Of a stretch of DNA of 64,000 nucleotides, positions 1 to 12,300 are shown piece after piece (position 1 is the first letter of the stretch; every line of letters starts with the position of its first letter). Source of the stretch: Ramazzottius varieornatus (Eukaryota; Tardigrada; Eutardigrada; Parachela; Ramazzottiidae). The notes beneath the pieces were generated by a model that searched no databases, was not told where the DNA came from, and worked only from the letters and a program-made list of their open reading frames with translations. The translations under genes were made by a program, and so were the position numbers. Location of the stretch: positions 2,226,278 through 2,290,277 of the forward strand of contig BDGG01000004.1 of NCBI GenBank assembly GCA_001949185.1. The letters are read 5' to 3'.

Positions 1-1389
1 CATGGTCTACGTCATCAACGGTGGCGAGAAACCGTCCATCCAGTTTCAGGAATTCGTGGACTTGTGCTGCCAGGCCTTCAACGTTCTTCGCCGCAACGGC
101 AACACGTTGATCACACTCTTCGAACTGATGATCTTCAGCGACATTCCGGGCATCTCACGTGACGCCTCGAAGTATATTCAGCGAGCGCTGATGATGGAGT
201 TGAACGAGGCGGAAGCCACAGCCAGCTTCACGCGTCTCATCGAGGAAAGTGTCAAGTCGTGGTTCACCCACTTCAACTTCTTTCTGCACAACCTGGCGCA
301 GCTGCGGTTCTCCGCGCAGAACTCCAAAGGCCAAATGTTGTCGTTTGCCGCGAAGGCTTACTCACACACAACTGAACCACGCATTCTCAACATTGAGTGC
401 TTTGGCTACCAGAAACGATATGACCCTCAGAAATACTATGTGTACATTCTGAAAGTGTTTCGGGAAAGCCAACGAGAACCCACATTTGTCTTCCGATCGT
501 ACCTGGAACTGGTGGAGCTGTACGAGAAGCTGTGCATGATGTTCCCGTCAGCTAAGTGGCGACATACGCTGTCGAAAGGTAGCCGCATTGGAAGAACTAA
601 TGTCCAGAACGTCGCTCAGAAGAGGCTGACCGATGTCCAGCAGTTTGTACAGAGCTTGGTTGGCCAACCGGAAGAAGTCTTTCATGTAAAAGATAACATT
701 CTTTCATCTGAAAATTTGGCTTTTGAAAATCTGTGGATCTCTTTGCAGTGTGATTTGGTCTATACATTCTTCCACGCTCTCGCACGGGACGCCAATGATA
801 TGCAAACAGACAAGAAAGGTATTGAGCTGACGCGGTCCGTGTCGGAGAAAGAGCCCGAAAGTCCGCGCTCGACGACGAATCGAGGTCTCATTAAACTGTC
901 TATACACTACAAAGAGAATCAGGGCTTGTGTGTCTTGGTGAACCATGCTAAAGACCTGGTAAAGGCCTTCGTCTCTTTTCCCGGAAGCTTCTCAAACATA
1001 CATTAACGCTTCGATTCTCGTATTACATAGATCCTCACCGAAGGCAGTGCACCGGATCCATACGTGAAGACTTATCTCTATCCGGACATTTCCCGAACCA
1101 CAAAGAAGAAAACGAAAGTCGTAAGGAAGACGCGTCATCCCACGTTCAACGAAATGGTAGGCTCTTATTTTTGAATGGGAATATGAGTTGGACTGATCTT
1201 TTGGGTAAATTGCAGTTGCTATACCGGATACCGCTAGCTGAAGTGAAGTACCGTGTTCTGAAAGTCACTGTGTGGAACTACGATCGATTCAAGGAGAACC
1301 AGTTCCTTGGTGGAGTAGCCATCAACTTGGAGACCTTTGATCTGTCAAAGGAGGTTGTGGACTGGTATCCGCTTGTGGGTACCAGATAG
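1..1389 (+). CDS. PIK3C2: Class II phosphatidylinositol 3-kinase (PI3K-C2), C-terminal part
   Basis: Partial: the 5' end lies outside the window and base 1 is the last base of a codon. Exons 1-685, 749-958, 1031-1156, 1216-1389, all joining at codon boundaries; the 63-nt intron 686-748 is in frame and unspliced would look like coding. Order seen: the end of the PI 3-kinase catalytic lobe ([13 protein letters not shown]), then a PX domain ([12 protein letters not shown] to [13 protein letters not shown]), a short linker, and a C-terminal C2 domain ([48 protein letters not shown]). Catalytic domain followed by PX and C2 is specific to class II PI3-kinases, which make PI3P and PI(3,4)P2 on endocytic membranes (family knowledge). 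The stop follows the last C2 strand, as in relatives. Convergent with the gene at 1979. Confidence 0.93.
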
Positions 1390-1978
1390 GCGCGACGTAG
1401 CGTGGGCCGTTGGTCTTTCAATTGCAGATCATTTTTATGGTGGATATGTGATACCTCGTACTCTATGGGAATTTCCCGGTAACCTCGATTTTTGAAGCCG
1501 TAGACGTCTTCGCTTTCAGTCTTGTCAAGTATTCGGTGTTGATGGGCAGCTACGTTAGCGTTCTTTGCAAAGCAGAGCAGTGCATGGAGTTATGTTTTAT
1601 CAACGTCTTTTTATGTGCATTTTAGAATCACCATATGTTTTCTGTTTTAATGCTAAGTATCTTAAGTATGTTGTTTTATCTCATTTGGGAGAAGAGTATA
1701 AACTTCATCTTGATCAACGAAAAACAAGAAGAGCAGTCGCCGTCAAAGTGAATAATGGGGGCAGTGGACTAACAAGAGTTGTCTGACGCAGATAAGACTT
1801 GAAAATAACAATCTGATGAAAAATCGGTAAAAAAGAAGGGCACAGTTCGTAGTACACACGTGGAAGTATTAAAAAGTATCACATTAGCACAAATCAAGGC
1901 TCTCGTGGGTGGCTATATACTGGCAAAGAAACAGTATTGGGCAAACTCTGCATAAACCGTTCCGATTTGATCATTCGA
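1390..1978. other. 3' flanking region between convergent genes
   Basis: Space between the stop of the PI3K-C2 gene and the stop of the ZnT-like gene on the other strand. It is AT-richer than the exons. The short open frame at 1565-1786 has no recognisable motif and no splice partner, so I read the stretch as 3' UTRs. Confidence 0.5.
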
Positions 1979-3855
1979 TCACTCGTCGTCGCTGAGTGAA
2001 TCGGGTCTACGCCCAGTTTCCAGATCGACCATCTCCGAAGGCAGAGGATCTCTCGTTCTCTGGCGTAACTCGTGGGGCTTGTTCGCCCCGGTTAGTGAGC
2101 AACATTTGGGACTAGCATCGCAGCAACGGCAAGCGTCGGGAGACATGACACCTCCTCCATTCGGATTAGCCGCATCGTGCTAAAAAAAGAAGGATTTTCA
2201 ACAACCTTACACAAAGTTGAGAAAATAACGGAAGCTAACTGCGTGAAATAGTTCGGGCTGAATAGCGACTTCCGAAATTCCCTCTTCTCGAAAGAACTTG
2301 TGGATCTCCGCACTGACTCCTACATATTCCAGCAACGAGGAACATACTAAGTGACATGTGACTACGGTGTGGTAGCGCGAGGTCCTCCATAGGTGGAAGT
2401 CGTGTATGTTCAGAATCTGTGGAAACTGAAACAGCGAAATACCGTTAGCGTGAAAGCCATCTACAAAATCACAGAGGAAACTACTCAGTCAGTCGAGCAC
2501 CTTTTGTAATAAGCGCTTCTGGATGGCGTGGATGTCAATCTGGGTAGGTATGGTCAGCATCAGGGCCAAGCCCGACTCTTTGGCGGCGCGGAAGAGCGTG
2601 GCACCCAAGACGAAGACTTGTAGTATGCAGACGGAGGGATCAACGTAGTAGCACCAGTCGGTCTGGATGTAGAATATGTAGATAACTCCGCATGTGATGA
2701 TCAGTATGGGTCCGATGAATTCGCGAATGACGGCCACTCCTACGTTGGGGTATATGACCGGAGGTCTCTGGACTTTGTGCGGAGAGACACCGCCGTCATC
2801 CACAGTTGCTGGACAGTTTGCCGGTGACTCCACGCAAATCTCAATGCCCGCGGTCTGTGTGTATGAGACGCGAAAGTTGCGGCTAGAATCTCGGCTAGCT
2901 ATAAAGAGGAAACAGACATATCTCACTATCCAATTGTTTTCCCCGTTTCATCTGCAAATAGTTGGTCACCATATCGTCCGGCAAAGGTGATAAGAGCCAG
3001 TGCAAGTCGGACACCTCCAAGAATCGTTACTTTGACAGGCCTAAAATATCATACGGAAATTAAATAAGGCGTTGGCAAAGCATTCTTTCCTAATCGCAAT
3101 GCACTTTGGGCAATGTCATAACAAGTTTTAAAGCTGAGCTTCAAGTCAAAGTTTTCGGGAAAATGCCGCTTCCGCCTTTGCTGTCTGATCACCGACCGGT
3201 GAACAGCAATGACACTGGGCTATTTGAACAATGGAGGAAATCACCCTACTCGTGCATGCCATGGGTGTGCGATTGATGTCCCGACAGGTGGATCAGCTGC
3301 TGTACGGATTCCACGAGGGCGGAGAAACTCAGCGACGCCAGGAAAGTCGCGTTGAAAAGCTGAAACATGAAGGACAAATTTTAGCTTCGACGAACAAGGA
3401 AGCATATCTTAGGAATAGCTGCGCGTACTCACGTTGCCCAAGAACTCAATACGTGCCCAACCGAACGTGTTCTTCACCGAGCGAGTATTTCTCAACTACA
3501 ACGCAACCATTTTAGACACATACGTCAGTCAGTTCCTGGCTAATTAGCGTTCTTACTGTGTTCGGTATACCTTGAGATCAATTAGAACAACTATCAGTGA
3601 GCCGACGATATACAGGACGTAATTCGAGTCCATGCGCAGCGTCAGCGAATGTGTAATGTGACTGAGAACCAGCGACGCACCTACAGACAACATTTTTATT
3701 AAGAGCCGTATGCATATAACATAATCCGGCCCTGGACACAGCCTAGCCGCCCGAGCAAATTTGCATCTCTCACCGAAGTAAATAGTGTTGATAACCAGCA
3801 GGAGAACGACGTAGACGGTATGCGAGGCTTCCGTGGGATGTGTTTGATCAGCCAT
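1979..3855 (-). CDS. ZnT/SLC30 (ZnT1/ZnT10-like) cation diffusion facilitator family protein
   Basis: Eight exons, read 3855 to 1979: 3774-3855, 3571-3680, 3433-3495, 3250-3359, 2970-3040, 2501-2898, 2240-2425, 1979-2179; about 406 aa. The family signature NTFGWARIEFLGN follows two hydrophobic segments, then a helix with LVESVQQLIH and MHEP, a loop of about 50 residues, another membrane segment (IGPILIITCGVIYIFYI), and a cytosolic domain with DPSVCILQVF, PTQIDI and HDFHLW typical of ZnT1/ZnT10. The tail holds a Cys cluster (CRCCDASPKCC). Such proteins export Zn2+ or Mn2+. Odd: the four-residue metal site looks lost; where relatives have HxxxD in TM2 this reads DSNYVLYIV, and in TM5 VAVIREFIG. 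It may be a regulatory or non-transporting paralogue. ATG at 3855 starts the first helix exon; an upstream exon cannot be excluded. Confidence 0.85.
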
Positions 3856-4997
3856 GGTAATCAGCTGTTCGGTGCAGAGAATCGCGTCAGTTAGCCCAGC
3901 ATATCCTTCAAATAAAGAACAAACAAACTTATTCCACGACTCTACGTTGTTTCACGATACAAATACGCTAGGCTGTCGTAACTCTTCCAGGGGCTCAGCG
4001 CATGTTCCGAAGCAAAAGGCGTCTGTAGTTAGCAACCCATAAATCAGCGTAATTAGCCAACAGGAAAAGATACCTTCTACGGATATTGTCTTGCGTCACT
4101 TCCACCTCTGACCTGGCGATACACGTGCGTGAAGAGGAATCCACGCGCTGGTGAAAGGTTTCAAAACATGCTGCAAACTCGTCTTGGTCTCCAAATGGCC
4201 GCGAGGAAGTTGCAACCCAGTTTGCACGATGACAAAGCATGCAAAGGCTGCATGACGTTCCGTATCGATAGTCAAAAGTCTTCAAAGATGCGCCGTCCAC
4301 GCGATAACTTCAAAAATCTAACTTAGATAGTGACAGAATCAAATCGATGCACCATTACCAGTCTTTACTGATATGATATTCTGATAAGGGGAAAGTCTGG
4401 AACTTGTCATTTTCAAGAATCGAGACGGAAGTGGAAGACGGAAACGGTGGAATTTGACCCAGAAGATCCTGCGCAGACAGGGCACCATTGATGACTCATT
4501 CAGCGAATACCTCACACTGGCTAGTCAGTAAGTCATGACTGATGATGGCCATGGTGTGATGTCAATGTGGAACTTGACTTCCGGGTTCCCTGAAACTCTC
4601 CAGTCTCCTTATATAATCCCTAACGCTATCGGGCAACTCACACTTGTGGCTTAAAAGCCCTACTTTCATATAAGCGAGAGACCGGTGCGGTTCTGTAAAT
4701 TTATCAGCAGAAAATTGTGCCTTGGGCGAATGACCACAGGTCTCCAGATACCCCCCGTCAGTTTCCGGTATGAAAATTTTGGGGATGATTTTCTCCGATC
4801 ATTTACTAAAGATCATGAAAGCTGAAAATTCAAAACACAGGAGACTTTACATGGTTATTCTTACACAGTCACTTTACATAGTTATTGTGAACGCGGCTTG
4901 GTCAGTTGAAAGATGCCGTGGTCTTTACTGTATTTGGCGGCCCAGGAGTGGTAGAGGTTCTGGAAGTTCCCGGTCGCCGTCTTCCGGATCCCCGCGG
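3856..4997. other. Intergenic stretch with an exon-like segment
   Basis: Between the start of the ZnT-like gene and the stop of PDE6D. On the + strand, 4390-4531 is open, ends at a good GTAAGT donor and reads like protein (SLELVIFKNRDGSGR, then IDDSFSEYLTLAS), but I found no convincing partner exons. Open frames at 3995-4300 (-) and 4129-4326 (+) overlap each other and resemble no family I know. Confidence 0.3.
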
Positions 4998-5877
<880 letters not shown>

Positions 5878-6467
5878 TTCCAAGAAGCTCTAGACGTTCT
5901 AGAAGTTAGGACGGGGACAACGAAGACTCCCCGCACTTGGACCGAATCCGGTCTTCACCGACAAGAGATACGAAAAGTAATACAGAGTCTATTGAAAGTT
6001 GAAACACTGATCCGAGGATAGTCCTTTTTCGAAACTTTGAAACGGAAACAGAGCTCCGAACGTTTCCGATATCTACGTTCCGTAACCTGAGCTACCTTAC
6101 CCTGCATGTTGCACACCTTAGTTAGCTAACACGTTCGCCACCAACATTGCGGTCGATCGATATACAGGACTTCTGCCAGAGCTTGTGGACGGCGTGGGGG
6201 AACCTACCTTCGACAGCAGATTTCACTCGGAGATAATGAATAGTCACTGCTCGATCAATAATCCGTCGAACTTTTCTTCCTATTGCTATTCCTGGGACAC
6301 ACGGTAGTGTTACTCTTACTGCTTGGCGCTCGTGCAGTGAATCCAGAAAAGCATGCAGAAATTTATCACAGCGACTTCAGCCTACATTGAACCTTGGACA
6401 ACTGGATCTTCGAAATTCAGGCCAAGTATCTATCTACCGGCAGCACATGAAAACTATTACTCATCAG
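5878..6467. other. Intergenic stretch between two minus-strand genes
   Basis: Upstream of PDE6D and downstream of the THSD1-like gene. It should hold the PDE6D promoter and the 3' UTR of the THSD1-like gene. No coding signal or repeat recognised. Confidence 0.4.
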
Positions 6468-9400
6468 CTAACTTGGTTTCGCAGCGTACAATTCTTGGAC
6501 TATGTCATCGTAATCTTGGGCGAAGACCGTCAAGTCCAGTCGCTGGGGAGCCCACAGACCACTGTCCGTTTCTTCTTCTTCGTGTTTCTCCGGTATGAAA
6601 TCATCGTACTCAAAGTCGGCATCGCCAGCTTCCGGTCTGAAAGACACACTGGAACGAGGTGTATCACTGGCAAGCACCTCTTCCAAGTAAGTTCGATGTT
6701 TCGGCAAGGGTGAGCGATACATCTTGGATCCTCGCTCCACCTTCGGCGTTTCTTTCCCGTTTTGGTTAACCGATGTAGTCACCATCTCGATGTCGGCAAC
6801 CCCACTTCTAGAGGGGCCACTGTTGTTCACTATGAGGTGAACATCAGCGGCGACCTCTTTGACTCGTGCAGCTGCCACGCCCACTTCCTCCTCGTGGAAC
6901 GATGTCATCAAAGCGCACCGAGAGTCTCTGTTGACAGCGTCGCCATTCTTCGGTGTAACTGTTGCAAGATTCTTACCCGGAACTCTGGATGGCTTCTGTA
7001 GTACACGGTGAGTGAGGAACGGTAGAAGGATGTTCAGCACCAGACAAAGTCCAAGGACGCCAGAGACGAGCAGACCGCATCGCCTGAACAGCTCCCTTGT
7101 TCGCATGGCTTCTGACGATAGTAGGCGTTCGTCTACGGGGCTGTTGTCTGTAAAATGGAATACAACTAATAAAAACCTTAATTCATTAGAAACCACGGAC
7201 AGGATACTATTACAGAAAATAATGATGTTTCGCATGCCATTGCTCATTACAGAGCCATTTGCGTCGGCTTCCAAATCCGGACCAAGGGGCCACAAAAACG
7301 CGTTTCCTTCCTGCTCGGTGATTTCTTGCGTACCATCGGCATCTATATTGCAGAAAACGTACACATGAAATCAGTTCGCCGCCGTCTGCGACGGGCTTTG
7401 GATGGTCGTAAAAAATGATTGTAAGTACCAAGTGAGCACCGCGGCACAGAGCAAATTTGGATTTCGATGGAAGATCCCAAGCAGTTATTATTCGGGAACC
7501 AGTGATCAGCATTGTCGGTCTTCCTCAGGCAAGTTCGCTGTCTCAGACGTACAGCAGAGCTGACGTTCATGGCTGGGTTGCAGGTTTTCGTACAGGGCGA
7601 CCAGGTACTCCATTCCGACCACCTGGGCAAGGTTCCCGAGCTCCCGTCAGTCTGGCGACCCAAGAAACTGACTTGCGGTACGCCCCCTGAAAACATACGC
7701 AACTAACATCCATGGGCCGATGATATCAATAACTATGTATTAATAGTATAGTATCAGGAACGCATCAACGCTGAACGACTTGATTCCATGACCTCCTTTT
7801 TTCCCACTTCGATTGGCTATAGGGATGAGAGATTGTTGATGCTAGCTTACCAAAACATCAACAGCTGCCCACTGTTTACATCAAGCAGGCTTGTATCGAT
7901 CGCAGATTGGGAATTACGCATGATTTATGAATTAATAAGGGATGCCGGCAGGCTGTCAGCGCCGTCATAATTAGACAACAAACATTGGTGCTTCTGATGA
8001 CCTTATTGATCCATGATTAATAACGGCATTTTTCTGGCGGTAATTTTTTAGATGTTAGCCATTGAAGAACCTCGAGCCTGCAATAAAGCTCGAGCTAATG
8101 CAATATTGCCCGAGATTTTCGTATCACGTTTCGTGTCAGCCCGGGCAGGTCTCCTTGAACCTTCGTGGCGGGAAACATTGCGTGTCACAGATGGCTGACC
8201 CGATGCATCATCCATCTCATCTTAATACAGTTGCGTGTCATCTTCATATCTTTCTAGTGTGTACCGTCATAAAAAGGAATTAGGCCGCACAGAATGAGCT
8301 CCTGTGTCACCTACTTATACTCTCCCATTTCGCAAATTACAATTTGCCCACATCTCGGACGTTCCCTGGGCGCAAAATCACGAATGTTTTCGTTGCCTTC
8401 GGGGCTACGTTTGCCTTTGGTGCAAGTTTTTGGCAATTCAGGCTTCTGCTTGCGGCACGCAAACTTGAGCATCTCGGACGAACTAACCAACCACTCACCT
8501 CCCAGCTGTTTATCGACTGTGGACATCTGAAGACACTTCCGAGTCGCTTCGAGTTCGCTACTTTGTCCCCCTCGAGTCACACTGGTGTAAGTCCAACAAA
8601 AGCCGGCTGCTTGATCGCGCTGTGTCCAGAGTATGCGACAAGGAAAGTTGAAACTGACGCCCCGCGGTCGCGACTGAATGGAGCGTTCCATCAGGAATGT
8701 CTGCAATGATACGAAAAACAAACCTTGTGAATAATAGATGACTTTGAAATACTCGTACTGCAAGAATGCATTACCTCCTCGACGGCAGGTCCAGAAGCTC
8801 TCTTCTTGCCTATGCGGTAAAGGCGGATTTTGTCATTAGCGACGCACTCAGGTGCCCTGTAGGAGACCCTTATGGAGCGACTCCTGTTGTTTCGAGTGGC
8901 GCAATAGCCAAGATCACCCAGGATAACGAGGCCGTAATCCTCGACAGCCAGCTGAGCGCCAATGGCCGTGTTGGGGCTAGTGGCTACTGTAATCTCAGAC
9001 TGATCCGGAAGCAAGGGGTTCAGTAATATGGCTAAGGTTGCATAATAGGTGCCAGACCGATCCAATAGCTGACAACCAAATGAGATCGATGTGTTATGCG
9101 GCGATCGCATTGTCCCGAACGGCCAAGCTAGTTCGCGCGAAGCCACTGTCTCAGTGGGAGCTTCCTCTGTCTGTTTGTACATCAAATTAACTCTCAAGGT
9201 GAGGTTGGGCGGCTGCTGTTGCGGACAGACAATACTTGTTTGCAGCGAGACGTTCACCGGTAGTTCCTCCTTGTAAGGCTGAATGGTGTTTTTCAACAGA
9301 AACAAGTTAATGGTCTGGAACCAGCGAACTTCGACGAAGACCTCAGCATTGGCAAGGATCTGTTTGCCGTTGGAGTGAGCGCTGGCATGTAGAGCGTAAC

Positions 9401-9728
9401 GGCCTGGAAGGACGAGTAGGTGACAAGGGAACTCCATCATTTTCCAACTAGTACTCGATACATCAACGGCGACGTTTAGCTCGTTCCGCTTCAAAGTTGC
9501 GTTTGTGTTCATCGGAATCAGGCTAATGATGAAAGACTGTGGAGTAGTTGGCTCATTCAGGAAGCGGAAGGAAAAGGTAAGTGGTCCACTGAGAATGTAG
9601 TGCACGACCGGCGCGCGGATTTCCATCTTCGGTGCCGGCGTTGAAAAGTTCATACTGGTCACTGACATTACCGATTCCGGTACCGTCCCTGCAAAAGCAA
9701 TAAGGTTAAAGTATAAGAGAAAAATCAT
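6468..9728 (-). CDS. THSD1-like type I membrane protein with one thrombospondin type 1 repeat
   Basis: Four exons, 8775-9728, 8499-8700, 7429-7686, 6468-7342; about 762 aa. An N-terminal hydrophobic segment (MIFLLYFNLIAFA) precedes a large ectodomain with many NxS/T sites. Pieces match vertebrate THSD1 in order: FVEVRW, SFGCQLLD, DYGLVILGDL, SFNFPCRIL. A TSP1 repeat follows (RWSEWSTWSPCTKTC ... CSVPRC), then a membrane helix (LLVSGVLGLCLVLNILLPFL) and an acidic cytoplasmic tail of about 190 residues. Human THSD1 has the same order and acts at focal adhesions (family knowledge). The start is uncertain: a good acceptor at 9689-9695 could join an upstream signal-peptide exon near 9890. The last exon also contains a possible 103-nt intron (7148-7250). 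The intron 7687-8498 holds nothing I recognise. Confidence 0.72.
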
Positions 9729-10900
9729 GACGGACCATGAATATGCTTTTCGAGAAAAGACCCTGTCGAACCCGATGGATTCATTGTGTTCTCCTGTTCT
9801 CGAGCGGCAGAACAGGTTACCAGAAATACACAAAATACGACACGCAGAGTAAGAAAGAAGGTCCAAAATCGAAACACTATTGGCGGAAGATTGCTCATTT
9901 CAACGATAGAACCATGGTAAATACGGAAAAACACCCGATCACGGAAATTGTTAGTTCACTCATCGGGCGTGGCCAAGGTGAGAAAACAGCTCTCTTCCGA
10001 AAACAACGATCAAGCACTACTTCAGGCAGGCCTCACAGAGGATTTGCCGATGAGGTCGAAAGGCAAGGGTCGGCTACACATTTCGGCCAGCAAAAACATA
10101 ATAAAGATGGGATACCGTGTTTGCTCAATCATCCTTGGATAACCCGTCATTCATCCCCACGTTCATCCAGCTGACATTTCGCATGTACTGCTGTGCAACT
10201 GGAGGAGTAATATAAAACGGATTAACTGGTGCAAGGTACCTCTTTGTACGAATTCATTTGCAGCCTGCGTCCAGACAGACTCCCGAAGTGTATTCAAGTA
10301 TGGGATTGAGTATCGGTACAGGCAGTGGCACTGGAATAGGAGGGTGACATGCCGACAGATCAATGAGCTTGATGACGGCATTCTGTAGAAGGCTAAATAT
10401 CCGGCTAAATATCATTTGTCGAGAGATCGAGCGGCCTGCTCAGATGGAAAAGGGAACAGGAAATGTACAGCAACAAACGCTCATTCTGTCCACCTCATCA
10501 TCCAGCACTCTACTTCTAGTAACCTCTCTTGCCGAACAGACTTATCATAACAACATGCAGAACACGCATCTCCATCTCGCACGAGATGGATACCTTCACC
10601 CTTTCACCGCTCTTCACTCCACAATGCGAAATACAAGATGCCATCTTTAACAATGAAAGTTACTGTAAGTTACGCGAAAACTAGCTGTGTAAAAGTCTTC
10701 ATGCAGAATATCAGAAATCCGTTTCGCGCCAACTTGCATTTTTATTAAATTTAAATTTTTAACTTGAATTTTTCAAATGCATCAACAGTCAAACAGACCG
10801 CCTATGTCAGCAAACAAACACAGCCATGAGGAAACGATCGACTTACATCGCACAATTTTGAAAGACTGACCACCCAGGTTCCGCTTAGTGAACGGCAGGG
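9729..10900. other. Intergenic stretch
   Basis: Between the THSD1-like start and the RPC8 stop. The open frames at 9737-10174 (+) and 10363-10650 (+) are low-complexity and have no family resemblance. The possible signal-peptide exon of the THSD1-like gene lies near 9890. AT-rich at 10735-10790. Otherwise nothing seen. Confidence 0.4.
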
Positions 10901-11932
10901 TCAACATCCAGCTTGCCGTCGAACTTCCTGGAGGAAAGCGGCGGCGTCGTCGCTGTGGGAAACTATTTGGCTTCCCACTTCCTTCAAGGATGGCGTTCGG
11001 CCTGGACCTTTCTCTCCGTCTGAGCCACCTTCAGCTGTGGAACCAGTCATCGTATACCAGTGTACCGGACCTACGAAGTCATCACGATCAACACGGCAGC
11101 AGGACGACCACTGGACCAAACCCAGTAAAGCAAGCACTGCGTTTTATCATGCTTTAATATATTCTTGTCGGACATCAACTGAAACTGGCAAAGAGTTTTA
11201 TAAAAGGCTTGCACAGAATTTATGACCGAGCTTACCAAGAGAGAAAGTTCGGATGTCGCCGGTGATGCGCATTGGACACTTTTCCAAAGAGCCATCGAAG
11301 AGATGAATGGGCGTATGGCCATCGAAAGAGACATCGTCCACTTTGAACTTGATCTCGTCACCTTGTTTGATTTCGAAATACTTGGAACTTCCGGTTTTAA
11401 GTTTTTTTGTCCAGATGAAAGTGTTCTTCTCGTGATGGAAGGTGGTATCACGTGGGAGAAAGGTACGAGGTATGTGGACAGGGAGACCAGCTATCATGCG
11501 CACCAGCAAGCCTTCGCTGTTGACAGACTCGACGCGTCCTTTCGCCAAAGAGTTCTTCACTGTAAAATATCGGAGGTTAAGTATGATAAGTGGGATTTTG
11601 TGCGATAACGAGTTTCTTACCTGGGTTGGTCGCATAACATTGAAAGCGAACGCGGGCGTATATTCCACCGTCGGAGGGATCGAAATTTCCGGGCTTTACG
11701 CTGACCACACGAGTCACTACTACAACCAATCCCACGTTCTTCAATATCTGAAAGCAACCCAGAAAGCATTATTCTCTTCTTGGATAACTCAACGAAGAAG
11801 TGCGGAACTTACGTGACTGACCACTTGGGACTGTAGGATGTATCTCGCGGTGGACAAGACATCGGCATTCCACAAGGCGAGAAAGGTTGGATGAACATAC
11901 AACAAGCGCTCAAGCTCATATCGCTGAAACAT
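10901..11932 (-). CDS. POLR3H: DNA-directed RNA polymerase III subunit RPC8 (Rpb7 family)
   Basis: Four exons, 11813-11932, 11621-11747, 11236-11559, 10901-11136, giving 268 aa. The N-terminal Rpb7-type half (MFQRYELERLLYVHPTFL, ILKNVGLVVVVTRV, RVRFQCYATNP) precedes an S1/OB half. That half matches RPC8 rather than RPB7 or RPA43: LPVHIPRTFLP, FHHEKNTFIW, QGDEIKFKVDDVSFDGHTP, then GLVQW near where human RPC8 ends GLLSWW. RPC8 pairs with RPC9 to form the stalk of RNA polymerase III, which transcribes tRNA and 5S genes (family knowledge). The sequence is quite divergent, and the last exon carries about 60 extra residues, rich in Gly, Ser and charged residues, after that motif. Head-to-head with Cactin, 368 nt between start codons. 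Confidence 0.75.
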
Positions 11933-12300
11933 TCCGCAGGAACGGACCAGGGTTCAACTTTCGGATTAGAGTAGAGTACGATACATCTGGGGAAGAAACG
12001 AGAAGACAGAAAGGAGAAGATTATACGAGTTCGGATTTCCGGTTGCTCACTTGTTCAGTGTTGAACAACTTGACTTGTTGTGGTTTTACAGGAGAGGGTT
12101 TGCGACTTCGGCCACAATGCTCTAATGCGTGCTAGACTCGGTAACCCGATAACAGCTCTGTGGTAAAAGGTCAGTTACTAATTTTTGTCTTGCGATTCCT
12201 GCAGATTCTTGTGATCCCGATTCTGTTCGTCTTCCTTTGCTGACTTCCTCTCGACGGAAGGTGGTCTTGGGAGTTTATCTTCGTTCTTTCGGATATCAAG
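11933..12300. promoter_or_regulatory. Shared upstream region of RPC8 and Cactin
   Basis: Only 368 nt separate the RPC8 ATG (minus) from the Cactin ATG (plus), so both promoters must lie here or overlap. No TATA box placed sensibly for either gene was seen. Called from gene arrangement only. Confidence 0.5.

Noticed and set aside
11071-11451. RPC8 ending in the unspliced frame (KTQCLLYWVWSS)
   Set aside because: A GTAAGC donor at 11235 and an acceptor at 11137-11138 give an in-phase exon with the GLVQW motif expected near the RPC8 end.
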